A stretch of DNA of 24,118 nt. Origin: a bacterium (GTDB taxonomy: Bacteria > CG03). Positions 7,490 through 15,848 of the stretch are shown here, in pieces. The number at the start of each line of letters is the position of its first letter. Positions within the stretch are counted from its first letter, which is position 1. The stretch spans positions 1-24,118 of the forward strand of contig VMTI01000073.1 in the NCBI GenBank assembly GCA_013791675.1. Direction: 5' to 3'. A program made the position numbers and the translations under genes. The notes beneath the pieces are model-generated. The model was not told where the DNA came from, ran no database searches, and saw nothing but the letters and a program-made list of their open reading frames with translations.

Positions 7490-8599
7490 TCATCCCAGCA
7501 TCCGTTCGGCGCTTTCCATATAAACGCTTATTATAAGCCCCAGCATTATATAAGTTGCCATGAGGTTGGAACCTCCGTAACTCATAAAAGGCAGAGCCAG
7601 GCCTTTTGTAGGCAGCAGCCCCAGGCACACCGCTATGTTGGCGAAAGCTCCCAGCGCTATAAGAGAGGTGAGGCCGCCCACGAGTATTCTCGAAAACTTG
7701 TCTCTGCACCTCTTCGCCATTTCAAAACCGATTATAACAAAAATGACGAATAATAAAAGAATTAGAGAGGAACCTATAATTCCGAATTCCTCGCAAATAA
7801 CGGAAAAAATAAAATCCGTGTGCGCGCATGGAAGATACATTAGTTTTGAAGTTGAGGATCCCGCTCCCTTCCCCAGTATACCGCCTGAAACGACGGCGAT
7901 AAGTGAACGGGTAAGCTGGTAGCCTTCGTCGCTGCTGTACTTAAAGGGCTCCAGAAACGCCGTGATTCTGTCCTTGCGGTAGGAGGTGCCGAAAACTGCC
8001 CAGTAAGCGAAAGGAAGGCCGGTTAGCACAATAGCAATTAGCCTGCTCACAGGCACTTCCGCTAGAAAAAATACTATAAGGAAAAGCGCAATGAGCATGA
8101 GAGTGCTTCCGAAGTCAGGCTGGCTGTACACAAGTGCCAACAGCGCAAAAAGCAGAATCAGCGGGCCCGTCAGTATTTTGTAATCATCCAGTTCACCCCT
8201 GTGCCTGTCCAGATAGTCCGCCAGATACATAACCCATACCACTTTTAGGAATTCACTTGGCTGCACCGCGACGGCACCCGGTAGAAACAGCCATCTGCGG
8301 GCGCCTTTTACCGGATGCGTTACCCCGGGTATGAGAATGGCTATAAGGGCTATGACTCCCGCAAGCATTGCCCATGGTATCGCCCGGCGCATGCTTTTTA
8401 TATCTATTTCCCACAGGGCAAAAAATATAACGCTTGACGCGGCAAGCCACATCAACTGTCTTAGAAAATAATGATAGGGATTGTTAAGCGCGAAGGAGCT
8501 CGTCACAGAAGTTATGTCAAGTATCATAATCAATCCCGCACCCGACAAAAAATACGAGACTAGTATGAAAACTTCTTTTAAGTAAGATTTTTTACCCAT
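7490..8599 (-). CDS. ftsW: Septal peptidoglycan polymerase FtsW (SEDS family)
   Basis: FtsW polymerises lipid II glycan strands at the septum together with the class B PBP FtsI. The 369-aa product has about ten membrane segments. SEDS motifs present are QPDFGSTLML, the loop KDRITAFLEPFKYSSDEGYQ, GGILGKGAGSS, HTDFIFSVICEEFG and the C-terminal GLLPTKGLALPFMSYGGSNL. I call it FtsW rather than RodA because of its place in the dcw operon. Its ATG lies inside the end of murD (22-base overlap). The usual next genes murG and murC do not follow; tRNA-Gly does. Confidence 0.95.
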   Translation of the reverse strand: MGKKSYLKEVFILVSYFLSGAGLIMILDITSVTSSFALNNPYHYFLRQLMWLAASSVIFFALWEIDIKSMRRAIPWAMLAGVIALIAILIPGVTHPVKGARRWLFLPGAVAVQPSEFLKVVWVMYLADYLDRHRGELDDYKILTGPLILLFALLALVYSQPDFGSTLMLIALFLIVFFLAEVPVSRLIAIVLTGLPFAYWAVFGTSYRKDRITAFLEPFKYSSDEGYQLTRSLIAVVSGGILGKGAGSSTSKLMYLPCAHTDFIFSVICEEFGIIGSSLILLLFVIFVIIGFEMAKRCRDKFSRILVGGLTSLIALGAFANIAVCLGLLPTKGLALPFMSYGGSNLMATYIMLGLIISVYMESAERMLG

Positions 8600-9888
8600 T
8601 TCTTAAAAACTTTCCCTCTTTCCTCAAAATTGGAAAATTGGTCAAACGACGAGCCCCCGGGGGACAGCAGTATAGTATCGCCCTGCGAGCTTTTTTTAAG
8701 CGCCGCCGCGCAGGCGTCCGTAAATTTTTTCACCACGGACGTTTCTGTTTTTCCGCTAAGCTCTTTTGCTATTTTTTCGGCGGACTCTCCGTAAGCGACA
8801 AGCGCTTTTACATTTTTCATATGCTTCGCGAGGGGTTTGTAAGGGCTGCCCTTGTCGCGTCCTCCCATTATTAAAATCAGCGGCCTATTTATGTTTTTAA
8901 GAGCGAACATCACGGAGGAAACATTTGTGGCTTTTGAGTCATTGATAAAAATCCGCCCGCGATATTTTCCTGAATATTCAAGACGGTTATTAAGCGGTAT
9001 GAAATGATATACCCCGCGGCGTATTTTTTCGGATGAGACATTCATCGCGAGCGCCGCTGCGGCCGCCGCGAGAATGTTGGTTTTGTTGGCTTCAAAAATC
9101 AGTTTCATTTTATCGGCGTCGTAAACGAGCTCTTCGGCGCCGGAAAATTTTTTCGCGGCCTTAGCGGAAAAACACATTTTAGCGCCTTTAAAATATATGT
9201 CTTTTCCAAGTTTAATGATTTGGGAACCCTCACGGTACGCGATTCCGGAAACGGCAATATCATCGCGGCGAAGTTCCGCGAATATGCTTTTTTTTACCGC
9301 TGCGTATTCTTCCATATTTTTGTATCTTGAAAGATGGTCATTGTCTATGTTCAGAAGGATTCTCACATCCGCCTTAAAAGCTTTGCGGGACAGATGTTTT
9401 TCAAGGTTATAGCTTGAGACTTCCGCGACTAGAATGCTGTTTTTTTTGAATTTTCCCAGAAGCCCCGCGAGAGGGATTCCTATATTACCTCCGGGGACGG
9501 CGCTTTTCCCCGCCGAGGAAAGTACGCTTGCGGTCAGGGCCGTGACCGTTGATTTGCCGTTTGTTCCTGTGATAAGAATTTTTTTAACGTAAGATGGAAT
9601 GATAGAATAGGCGAATTCAAATTCCCCCGCAACGGGTATTTTTTTTTGTTTCGCGGCGTGGACAAACTCGCTTTTAGGGTTTATTCCGGGAGAGAGTATC
9701 ATCATATTGATTTCCGCGAGCCGCTCCGGAATTTCGCTTTGGAGAATAAATTCCGCGCCGGGGACTTTGGTTTTCTTAATATCGGAAATCATCACCCGCG
9801 AGCCTTTTTTAAGGAGAAAATTAGCCATCGCTTTTCCGCTTTTCCCCGCTCCGCACACGAGGATTTTTTTGTTTTTTAGTTTTATCAT
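8578..9888 (-). CDS. murD: UDP-N-acetylmuramoyl-L-alanine:D-glutamate ligase MurD
   Basis: MurD adds D-Glu to UDP-MurNAc-L-Ala in the cytoplasm. From the ATG at 9888 the product is 436 aa. It has the N-terminal Rossmann domain (ILVCGAGKSGKA), the ATP-binding loop ITGTNGKST (residues 106-114), GGNIGIPL, NIDNDHLSRY, the central-domain motif NNRLEYSG, and NDSKATN plus GGRDKG in the C-terminal domain. A longer frame starts at 9924, but the 9888 ATG overlaps the mraY stop as ATGA and gives the normal family N-terminus. The 3' end overlaps ftsW. Confidence 0.96.
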   Translation of the reverse strand: MIKLKNKKILVCGAGKSGKAMANFLLKKGSRVMISDIKKTKVPGAEFILQSEIPERLAEINMMILSPGINPKSEFVHAAKQKKIPVAGEFEFAYSIIPSYVKKILITGTNGKSTVTALTASVLSSAGKSAVPGGNIGIPLAGLLGKFKKNSILVAEVSSYNLEKHLSRKAFKADVRILLNIDNDHLSRYKNMEEYAAVKKSIFAELRRDDIAVSGIAYREGSQIIKLGKDIYFKGAKMCFSAKAAKKFSGAEELVYDADKMKLIFEANKTNILAAAAAALAMNVSSEKIRRGVYHFIPLNNRLEYSGKYRGRIFINDSKATNVSSVMFALKNINRPLILIMGGRDKGSPYKPLAKHMKNVKALVAYGESAEKIAKELSGKTETSVVKKFTDACAAALKKSSQGDTILLSPGGSSFDQFSNFEERGKVFKKWVKNLT

Positions 9889-10970
9889 CGCACTTTCAGC
9901 GTCAGGAGAGCAAAAATTATGCAAAATATGCCCATTATCCAGAACCTGACTACAACTTTTGATTCCGGCCAGTTTTTGAGTTCAAAGTGATGATGCAGTG
10001 GCGCCATTTTAAAAAACCGTTTGGAAGTTTTTTTGTAATACAGCACCTGTATTATAACCGACATAGCCTCGACAACAAATACGCCCCCCGCGACAACCAG
10101 CAGCGCCTCCTGTTTTATAAGCACCGATATAGCGCCTATTATTCCTCCCAGCGGAAGAGAGCCGGTGTCACCCATAAATATTTCAGCTGGGTGGGCGTTA
10201 AACCAGAGGAACCCCAGCCCCGCACCTATGATTATGGTCAAAAAAATCGTCAGTTCTCCGGCCTGAGGCACATAAGAGAAATTAAGATAATCGGCGAATT
10301 TTACATTTCCGGCTATATAGGAAAGTATAGCAAAGGCAGCGCTAACCAGCATGATGGACCCGATGGCGAGGCCGTCAAGGCCGTCGGTTAGGTTTACCGC
10401 GTTGGAAGATGCCACAACTATAAGCGCTGTGAAGAAGACATAAAAACCGCCTATTTGCAGAAGAATATTCTTGAAAAATGGAATGCTTATTGCTGTTTGG
10501 CCTCCGGGAAATGCCGGATGAAAAAAAATATAAATTCCCAGGGCGAGCCCCGTCGCTGTCTGAAATATAAGCTTGCTTTTGGCGGAAAGGCCTCTTGAGG
10601 CATGAAGCTTTATTTTTTTGTAGTCATCTATAAAGCCGCACAGGCCCAGGATAAAAAGCACGCCGACGACTATGTATGTGAATTTACAGTCCAGCCGCAT
10701 CCACAGCAGCGAGTTTATTATTATCGCGGGAATAAGCACAATGCCGCCCATTGTCGGCACATTCGCTTTCTTGTGATGATTCACGAGCGAATCTTCTCTT
10801 ACGGCCATAATCAGTTTTTTGCTTTTGAAATATTTTATCCACAGAGGCACCGCGAAAAACACAAAAGCAAAAGAAGTTATTATTCCTCCGAGCGCGCGGA
10901 AGGAAATATAACGGAACAGATTGAATCCAAAGAAAAATTCTTTTAACGGAACTAAAAGCCAATAAAACAT
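9885..10970 (-). CDS. mraY: Phospho-N-acetylmuramoyl-pentapeptide transferase MraY
   Basis: MraY moves phospho-MurNAc-pentapeptide onto undecaprenyl phosphate to form lipid I. The 361-aa polytopic product has about ten membrane segments. Signatures are VPTMGG, CGFIDDYKK (the DD motif), NLTDGLDGLAIG, EIFMGDTGSLPLGG and the histidine motif PLHHHFELKNWPE. A strong Shine-Dalgarno (CAGGAGGT) precedes the ATG at 10970. murE ends 50 bases upstream; murF, usually found in this gap, is missing. A TATAAT on the minus strand at 10998-11003 might give an internal promoter. Confidence 0.97.
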   Translation of the reverse strand: MFYWLLVPLKEFFFGFNLFRYISFRALGGIITSFAFVFFAVPLWIKYFKSKKLIMAVREDSLVNHHKKANVPTMGGIVLIPAIIINSLLWMRLDCKFTYIVVGVLFILGLCGFIDDYKKIKLHASRGLSAKSKLIFQTATGLALGIYIFFHPAFPGGQTAISIPFFKNILLQIGGFYVFFTALIVVASSNAVNLTDGLDGLAIGSIMLVSAAFAILSYIAGNVKFADYLNFSYVPQAGELTIFLTIIIGAGLGFLWFNAHPAEIFMGDTGSLPLGGIIGAISVLIKQEALLVVAGGVFVVEAMSVIIQVLYYKKTSKRFFKMAPLHHHFELKNWPESKVVVRFWIMGIFCIIFALLTLKVR

Positions 10971-10997
10971 TTAACCTCCTGTTTTAACCGGACAGCA

Positions 10998-11003
10998 ATT
11001 ATA
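10998..11003 (-). promoter_or_regulatory. Possible internal -10 box before mraY
   Basis: TATAAT occurs on the minus strand in the 50-base murE-mraY gap, leaving a leader of about 20 bases that contains the mraY ribosome site. I see no good -35 at the right spacing, so this is weak. Confidence 0.25.
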
Positions 11004-11020
11004 GCCAAATTTCAAATACA

Positions 11021-12511
11021 TCATTTTTGTTTTTTCAATATTTTTTTCACGGTTTTTATATCGCTGTAAGGTATTTGTTCACAGCCTACTATCTGATATT
11101 CCTCATGGCCTTTTCCGGCTACCAGTATTATATCGCCTTTTTCCGCCATCGCTATGGCTCCGCCAATTGCTTTTTCCCGGTCAAGCTCCACCTTCCACGG
11201 CGGACTTTCAGAGGCGAATTCAGCCGCGGAGTTTTTTCTCATCCCCACTTCTATGTCCAGAGCAATGGCCTGAGGATTTTCGTTTCGCGGGTTATCGGAA
11301 GTTATCCACGCGAAATCTGAGTTTTCGGAAACGATTTGCCCCATCACCGGCCTTTTTCCCCTGTCCCTGTTTCCGCCCGCGCCGAAAACGGTGATAATTC
11401 TTTTTTGCGTCAGAGGTCTAAGCGACTGAAGGACATTTTTCAGCGCGTCCGGAGTATGAGCATAGTCCACATAGACGGTAAAACCGTCCTCCGATTGTAT
11501 TCTGCTGAGCCGTCCGATGATATCTGTAATATTTTCAAGGCCATTTTTTATATTTTCAGCGCTGAAACCTTCTTCGCGCGCAAGAGCGAAAGCCGCCAGA
11601 GCATTCATTACGTTGTGTTCTCCCGGCAGCTTAAGTTCAATTCTGATTTTTTCTTTTAGGCTTTTCACATCAAAAATTATTTTTGCGCTGTCAAAGCTTA
11701 TTATTTTTCCGCTGTAATCCGATTTTTTTCTTATACCGTAGGTGACTGTTTTTAACGGAAGCCCCGAAATAATTTTTTCCGACCATTCGTCATCGGCATT
11801 TATTACCGCCAGAGCTTCTTTGCCCCTACTTTCATAAACTTTTTCAAAAAGTTTCCTTTTTGCCGCGGCGTAGTTTTCCATGTTTCCGTGCCAGTCAAGA
11901 TGCTCCCGCGAGAGGTTTGTAAACACGGCCGATTTAAACGAAAGAGCGTCAGCACATTTTCGGTCAAGTCCCTGAGACGATATTTCTATAAAACAGCGCT
12001 TTCCGCCATCCGCGGCGAATTCGGCAAGAAGTTTTGATATATCCGCGGATTCAGCTGTCGTGTTCGGCAAAGCGTAAATTTTGTTTCCGAATCTGTAATT
12101 GATGGTTCCGAACACCGCGCTTTTTTCGCCCGCGGATGCCGCGATGCTCTCCAGCATATAAGTTACAGTCGTTTTTCCGTTGGTTCCGGTGACACCGTAT
12201 AAATTAATTTTTTTTGACGGAAATCCGTAAAAGGCTTCGGCGAGGCGCGCCATGGCCTCTTTCACATTCTCCACTTTTATTTCCGGCACGCCGGAGCCGA
12301 GGAATTTTTCGGCGACGATCGCCGAGGCCCCTTTTTTTACGGCGTCCGCGGCAAAGGCCTCGCCGTTTTGCTCGGTTCCGTGCGCGGCAAAAAACAGAGC
12401 GCCTTTTTCTGTGCGGCGGCTGTCATAAGAGATGCTTTTTATTTCGGCGTCACCGCCGGATCTCGCACGCGGAACAATTCCTGATTTTAAAATAAGATCG
12501 TTAAGCCGCAT
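11021..12511 (-). CDS. murE: UDP-MurNAc-tripeptide synthetase MurE (meso-DAP adding)
   Basis: MurE adds the third stem-peptide residue. The 496-aa product has the N-terminal UDP-binding motif SYDSRRTEKGALFFA, the P-loop GVTGTNGKTT (residues 106-115), NTTAESADI, the metal and substrate region NLSREHLDWHG, DYAHTPDAL and GAGGNRDRGKR. The motif DNPR (406-409) marks meso-diaminopimelate rather than lysine enzymes. The start is ATG 12511, preceded by GGAG and a run of eight A. A five-codon longer start at 12526 lacks that ribosome site. It overlaps the ftsI stop by 11 bases. Confidence 0.96.
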   Translation of the reverse strand: MRLNDLILKSGIVPRARSGGDAEIKSISYDSRRTEKGALFFAAHGTEQNGEAFAADAVKKGASAIVAEKFLGSGVPEIKVENVKEAMARLAEAFYGFPSKKINLYGVTGTNGKTTVTYMLESIAASAGEKSAVFGTINYRFGNKIYALPNTTAESADISKLLAEFAADGGKRCFIEISSQGLDRKCADALSFKSAVFTNLSREHLDWHGNMENYAAAKRKLFEKVYESRGKEALAVINADDEWSEKIISGLPLKTVTYGIRKKSDYSGKIISFDSAKIIFDVKSLKEKIRIELKLPGEHNVMNALAAFALAREEGFSAENIKNGLENITDIIGRLSRIQSEDGFTVYVDYAHTPDALKNVLQSLRPLTQKRIITVFGAGGNRDRGKRPVMGQIVSENSDFAWITSDNPRNENPQAIALDIEVGMRKNSAAEFASESPPWKVELDREKAIGGAIAMAEKGDIILVAGKGHEEYQIVGCEQIPYSDIKTVKKILKKQK

Positions 12512-14150
12512 TTTTTTTCTCCTCATATATGAGCTCCGGCGCGATTCCGTATATGTCTATAATTTCTTTTACGGTCTGGCGAAAAGCTTCCGCGCACACT
12601 GTTCCGCCGTAATAATTTTCCTGAGGCTCGTCCAGCGCGATAAAGATTACGAATTTCGGATTTTTTTTCGGAAAAAATCCGCCGAGTGAAGCGAAATAGG
12701 CTTCTTTTGAATATTTACCGGCCTTTGTATCAAATTTCTGCGCGGTACCGGTTTTGCCGCAGATTTCCCATCCCTGCATTCTGACTTTGGAGGCGGTTCC
12801 TCCGTTTACTACATGAAAAAGCATTTCCTTAACCGTTTCCGCTGTTTTTTCCGAGATAGCGCGGCGTATTTTTACGGTTTTCGTTTTGTAAACCGTTTTG
12901 CCGCCGGATCCGGTGATGGTATCCAGTATATGCGGCTTTATAAGGATCCCGCCGCTGGCTATTACCGCGAAAGACTGCGCTATCTGAAGCGGTGTTGCGG
13001 CTATTTCCTGCCCGAACGAAATGTAGTAAAGAGACGTGAGTCCCCAGTTGTCAATTCTTTTTAGCATGCCTCTGGCTTCTCCGGGAAGCTTTATTCCGGT
13101 TTGGCAACCGAAGCCGAAATCGCGAGCCATTTTATAAAGTTCATTTTTTCCCACGATATTCCCTATTTTGCACGTGCCTATGTTGGATGAGAATTTTATG
13201 ATATCGCTCATGCTGAGCCAGCCGTAAGGTTCGTGGTCATTTATTTTTATTCCCGAGAACTCAAAGGTGCCGTTTTCGCAGAAAAATTTGTCTTCGGGTT
13301 TTACGAGGCCCGTTTCTATGGCTGCGGCTGCCGTCACTATTTTGAAAGTTGAACCGGGTTCCATAGCGTCTGAGATAAGAGGGTTTTTGAGTAGTTTTTC
13401 GGAGTCGATCCCGGCCATGACAGCTGCGAGAATCTCCCCTGTTCGGGGATCCATAACTATGCCGTAGCCGGCTTTGGCTTTGTAAAGAGATACAGCGTCG
13501 TCAATCTGCCTGTACAGAAATTTTTGGAGCCTGCCGTTTACGGTCAATTTTATGCTGTCGCCGGCGGAATGGAGCATATCGGGATCATCGCTCAGAAGGA
13601 GTTTGCCGGATGCGTCAATTTCTATTATCTCGCCCTGTCCGCCTTCAAGAGATTGATTAAATTTATATTCTATGCCGCTTGCCCCCGCGTTTTCATAGTT
13701 TGTGAAACCGCAAATAGGCGCATAAACCGTGTTGTCAAAATAAACGCGTTTTTGTGAGGGGATAAATTCCAGTTTTTTTGCTATCGGGTTTTCCCTGAGA
13801 ATTTTTGTTTCCTCCGGAGAAAGAAATTTAATCAGAAGTTTTCGCTGGTTGTTTTTTTTCGGGGGTTTCGATTCGGCTCCGGTACGGAGCAGGAAATCTA
13901 TTTCTCCGGAATTTAATTCCGCGTCTTTTTTCAGAAAGACGCGCGTTCCGCGTATGGATGAAGCTATGATATCTCCGTCGGAGCTGATTATATTGCCGCG
14001 AAGTTTTTTAACGCGCCCGAAAGCGCGCATAGTGGATGTGATAGCGGATTTTCGGACGGCGTTGAGATATATGATCCTCACGCCCAATGCCGCGAAAAGC
14101 ATCGCGAAGAATACGCTGACAATGGTGAAGCGCGCGTTACTTTGAGGCAT
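12501..14150 (-). CDS. ftsI: Septal transpeptidase FtsI (PBP3, class B PBP)
   Basis: FtsI crosslinks septal peptidoglycan in partnership with FtsW. The 549-aa product has one N-terminal membrane anchor (residues ~8-30), a dimerisation/pedestal domain (~45-195) and a transpeptidase domain. Active-site motifs are SxxK at Ser267-Lys270 in EPGSTFK, SxN at Ser321-Asn323, and KTGT at 466-469. There is no PASTA repeat at the C-terminus. The ATG overlaps the ftsL stop by 14 bases behind a run of eight A, with GGAAA as a modest ribosome site. All catalytic residues are in place. Confidence 0.96.
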   Translation of the reverse strand: MPQSNARFTIVSVFFAMLFAALGVRIIYLNAVRKSAITSTMRAFGRVKKLRGNIISSDGDIIASSIRGTRVFLKKDAELNSGEIDFLLRTGAESKPPKKNNQRKLLIKFLSPEETKILRENPIAKKLEFIPSQKRVYFDNTVYAPICGFTNYENAGASGIEYKFNQSLEGGQGEIIEIDASGKLLLSDDPDMLHSAGDSIKLTVNGRLQKFLYRQIDDAVSLYKAKAGYGIVMDPRTGEILAAVMAGIDSEKLLKNPLISDAMEPGSTFKIVTAAAAIETGLVKPEDKFFCENGTFEFSGIKINDHEPYGWLSMSDIIKFSSNIGTCKIGNIVGKNELYKMARDFGFGCQTGIKLPGEARGMLKRIDNWGLTSLYYISFGQEIAATPLQIAQSFAVIASGGILIKPHILDTITGSGGKTVYKTKTVKIRRAISEKTAETVKEMLFHVVNGGTASKVRMQGWEICGKTGTAQKFDTKAGKYSKEAYFASLGGFFPKKNPKFVIFIALDEPQENYYGGTVCAEAFRQTVKEIIDIYGIAPELIYEEKKNAA

Positions 14151-14463
14151 TTTTTTTATTTCCGATGAGGAAAATTATTTTTTCCGGTTCGGCCCTTCGG
14201 AGATTGAAATTCTGATTTATGAATTTTTCTGTTTTTCCCGTTTCCGTGTAATTGTTGATTTGGTTCGCGAGTGTTATATTCTCAAAATTTTTTTCCTGCC
14301 ATATCACGTTGAGAGCGGATATCTGGTAACCGGTTTTAATAGTTTCCGCGCTCTCCGCCACGATTATTCCTATAAGTATCAGCCCCGCAGCGCTCCACAG
14401 AGCCCCTGTTTTAAGCATCTCGCCGTGTTTGCTGCTCGGGTCGCCCCTGCGCGGATTTGTCAT
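14137..14463 (-). CDS. ftsL: FtsL-like cell division protein
   Basis: The product is 108 aa: a short basic cytoplasmic tail, one membrane segment (residues ~22-40) and a ~65-residue periplasmic part with a likely coiled coil (YQISALNVIWQEKNFENIT). FtsL sequences are poorly conserved, so the call rests on size, topology and position between rsmH and ftsI. The ATG overlaps the rsmH stop as ATGA (14460-14463). FtsL joins FtsB and FtsQ to activate FtsW-FtsI. Confidence 0.8.
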   Translation of the reverse strand: MTNPRRGDPSSKHGEMLKTGALWSAAGLILIGIIVAESAETIKTGYQISALNVIWQEKNFENITLANQINNYTETGKTEKFINQNFNLRRAEPEKIIFLIGNKKNASK

Positions 14464-15329
14464 ATGATTTGCGCGGCTCTCAGCCTGATACTTCGCGCGC
14501 GAGGCTGAATCCGGCTCTGCGCGTAAGACGCTTTGACGGCTTTTTTTGTAAGAAGATTAATAATGCCGTCAGAGGCGAGTTTTTTAAGCGAATTTTTAAC
14601 AATCCTGTCCTCAAGACTGTGGAAGGTGAGAAACACGCACCGGGCTCCGGGTTTCATTATTTCCGGCAAAAAAGAAAAGGCCGCTTCCACATTTTCTAAT
14701 TCTCCGTTTACGAAAATCCGCAGAGCCTGAAAAGTTTTTGTAGCCGGATGTATTTTTCCCCCGGGAGCGCATTTTTTTATGATTTCAGCCAACCGGGAGA
14801 CGGTGTCTATTGAACCGTTGCTTCTGGCTTCGGCGATGCGTTTTGCGATGCGCCTGGACCGGCGTTCCTCGCCGAATTTATATATGATGTCCGCGAGCTC
14901 TTTTTCGGGGTAGGAGTTTATGACATCCCACGCCCGCAGGCCAGTTCGGCGGCTGTATCGCATATCAGGAAAATCGTCCTTCATGAAACTGAAGCCCCTG
15001 TCTGAATTTAGCTGATACGTGCCGACGCCGAAATCAAAAAGTATGCCGTCCGCTTTGGGCAGTTTTCTTTTTTTGATTACATCGGGCAGTTCCGTGTAGC
15101 TTGAATTTTCAATCATTACCCTCTTTTCGCGGAACAGTTTGTTTTCGTTAAGAATTCCGCAGAGGTCTTCGTCCAGATCCGTCATCAGCAGAGCGCCGTC
15201 GGCCCCGAGTTCATTCAGTATGACTTCGGAAAGATAGCCCATTCCCGCGGTGGCGTCTATGTAGAAGCCGTCTTTTTTTATGTCCAGATAGCTGATAACT
15301 TCTTTGCCGAGGAGCGGGCCTTCTTTCAT
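14460..15329 (-). CDS. rsmH: 16S rRNA (cytosine1402-N4)-methyltransferase RsmH
   Basis: RsmH methylates C1402 in the decoding centre using SAM. From the ATG at 15329 the product is 289 aa. It has KEGPLLGKEVISYL, the SAM-binding loop DATAGMGYLSEVIL, FDFGVGTYQLNSDRGFSF with DMRYS, HPATKTFQALRIFVNGEL and FLTFHSLEDRIVK. The open frame extends upstream to 15527, but that part overlaps mraZ and is not RsmH-like; the 15329 ATG overlaps the mraZ stop as ATGA. In the SAM loop the usual Gly-His is replaced by Tyr-Leu, an unusual detail. Confidence 0.96.
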   Translation of the reverse strand: MKEGPLLGKEVISYLDIKKDGFYIDATAGMGYLSEVILNELGADGALLMTDLDEDLCGILNENKLFREKRVMIENSSYTELPDVIKKRKLPKADGILFDFGVGTYQLNSDRGFSFMKDDFPDMRYSRRTGLRAWDVINSYPEKELADIIYKFGEERRSRRIAKRIAEARSNGSIDTVSRLAEIIKKCAPGGKIHPATKTFQALRIFVNGELENVEAAFSFLPEIMKPGARCVFLTFHSLEDRIVKNSLKKLASDGIINLLTKKAVKASYAQSRIQPRARSIRLRAAQII

Positions 15330-15754
15330 AATTTGATATCCAGTTTTTCCGCGTAGCCGGCGTAGGTTGTCATGTTTGCGTTCTCGTATTCGGCGAATTT
15401 CGCGGGTACCCATATTTCGTAAAATGGGCCGATTCTGATAAGAAGCAGTTTTTTCCCGATACCTGATTTTTTTTTGAGAGAAAGAGGAAGAAGAATACGA
15501 TTGTGGGAATCCGCTTTCGCGGGGCACGCGTGCGCGAAAAATATTCTGAGAAATTTTCTGTTATTTGCAGAGGCATAATTGAGAATTGATAATTTGCCTT
15601 GTATTCGCCGCCATTCTTTTTCGGGATACATGAAAAGGCATCCGTCCAGGCCGAGCGTCAGATGGAAGAGCTTCCCATCCTTGAGCAGGGCTCCCGGCAC
15701 AGAAAACCTGGTTTTTGAGTCAAGTTTATATATGTTTTTAACGTTTATCAGCAT
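15326..15754 (-). CDS. mraZ: Transcriptional regulator MraZ
   Basis: MraZ is an AbrB-like ring-forming DNA-binding protein that represses the dcw operon. The 142-aa product starts MLINVKNIYKLDSKTRFSVP, matching the family's first SpoVT/AbrB-like repeat (LDxKxRxxxP). The second repeat is around ADSHNRILLPLSL. I chose the ATG at 15754; an in-frame GTG at 15772 would add six residues but falls inside the operator repeats. Two TGGGA repeats spaced ten bases lie just upstream. It heads the dcw operon, and rsmH overlaps its stop by four bases. Confidence 0.93.
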   Translation of the reverse strand: MLINVKNIYKLDSKTRFSVPGALLKDGKLFHLTLGLDGCLFMYPEKEWRRIQGKLSILNYASANNRKFLRIFFAHACPAKADSHNRILLPLSLKKKSGIGKKLLLIRIGPFYEIWVPAKFAEYENANMTTYAGYAEKLDIKL

Positions 15755-15756
15755 TC

Positions 15757-15771
15757 TCCCACTTTCTCCCA
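15757..15771 (-). promoter_or_regulatory. MraZ operator: two TGGGA repeats, 10-bp period
   Basis: On the minus strand the sequence TGGGAGAAAGTGGGA holds two TGGGA half-sites separated by five bases. This is the known TGGGN-N5-TGGGN arrangement of MraZ-binding boxes. The downstream repeat ends two bases before the mraZ ATG, so bound MraZ would cover the initiation region. A degenerate third copy (TGGAT) lies further upstream with six-base spacing. Confidence 0.8.
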
Positions 15772-15786
15772 CCGCCTATCCATAAA

Positions 15787-15815
15787 ACTATAAATTAAAC
15801 GGCGCTTTCTGTCAA
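15787..15815 (-). promoter_or_regulatory. Sigma70-type promoter of the dcw operon
   Basis: On the minus strand TTGACA (15810-15815) and TATAGT (15787-15792) are separated by exactly 17 bases. Initiation near 15780 would give a 26-base leader that contains the MraZ operator. This is among the best promoter matches in the window. Confidence 0.85.
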
Positions 15816-15848
15816 TAAGTCCCGCCTGAAGCAGGGGCTGAATTTGAA

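Noticed and set aside
14460..15527. Long N-terminal extension of RsmH
   Set aside because: The extra ~66 codons are an out-of-frame reading of mraZ with no family similarity; the ATGA start at 15329 fits.
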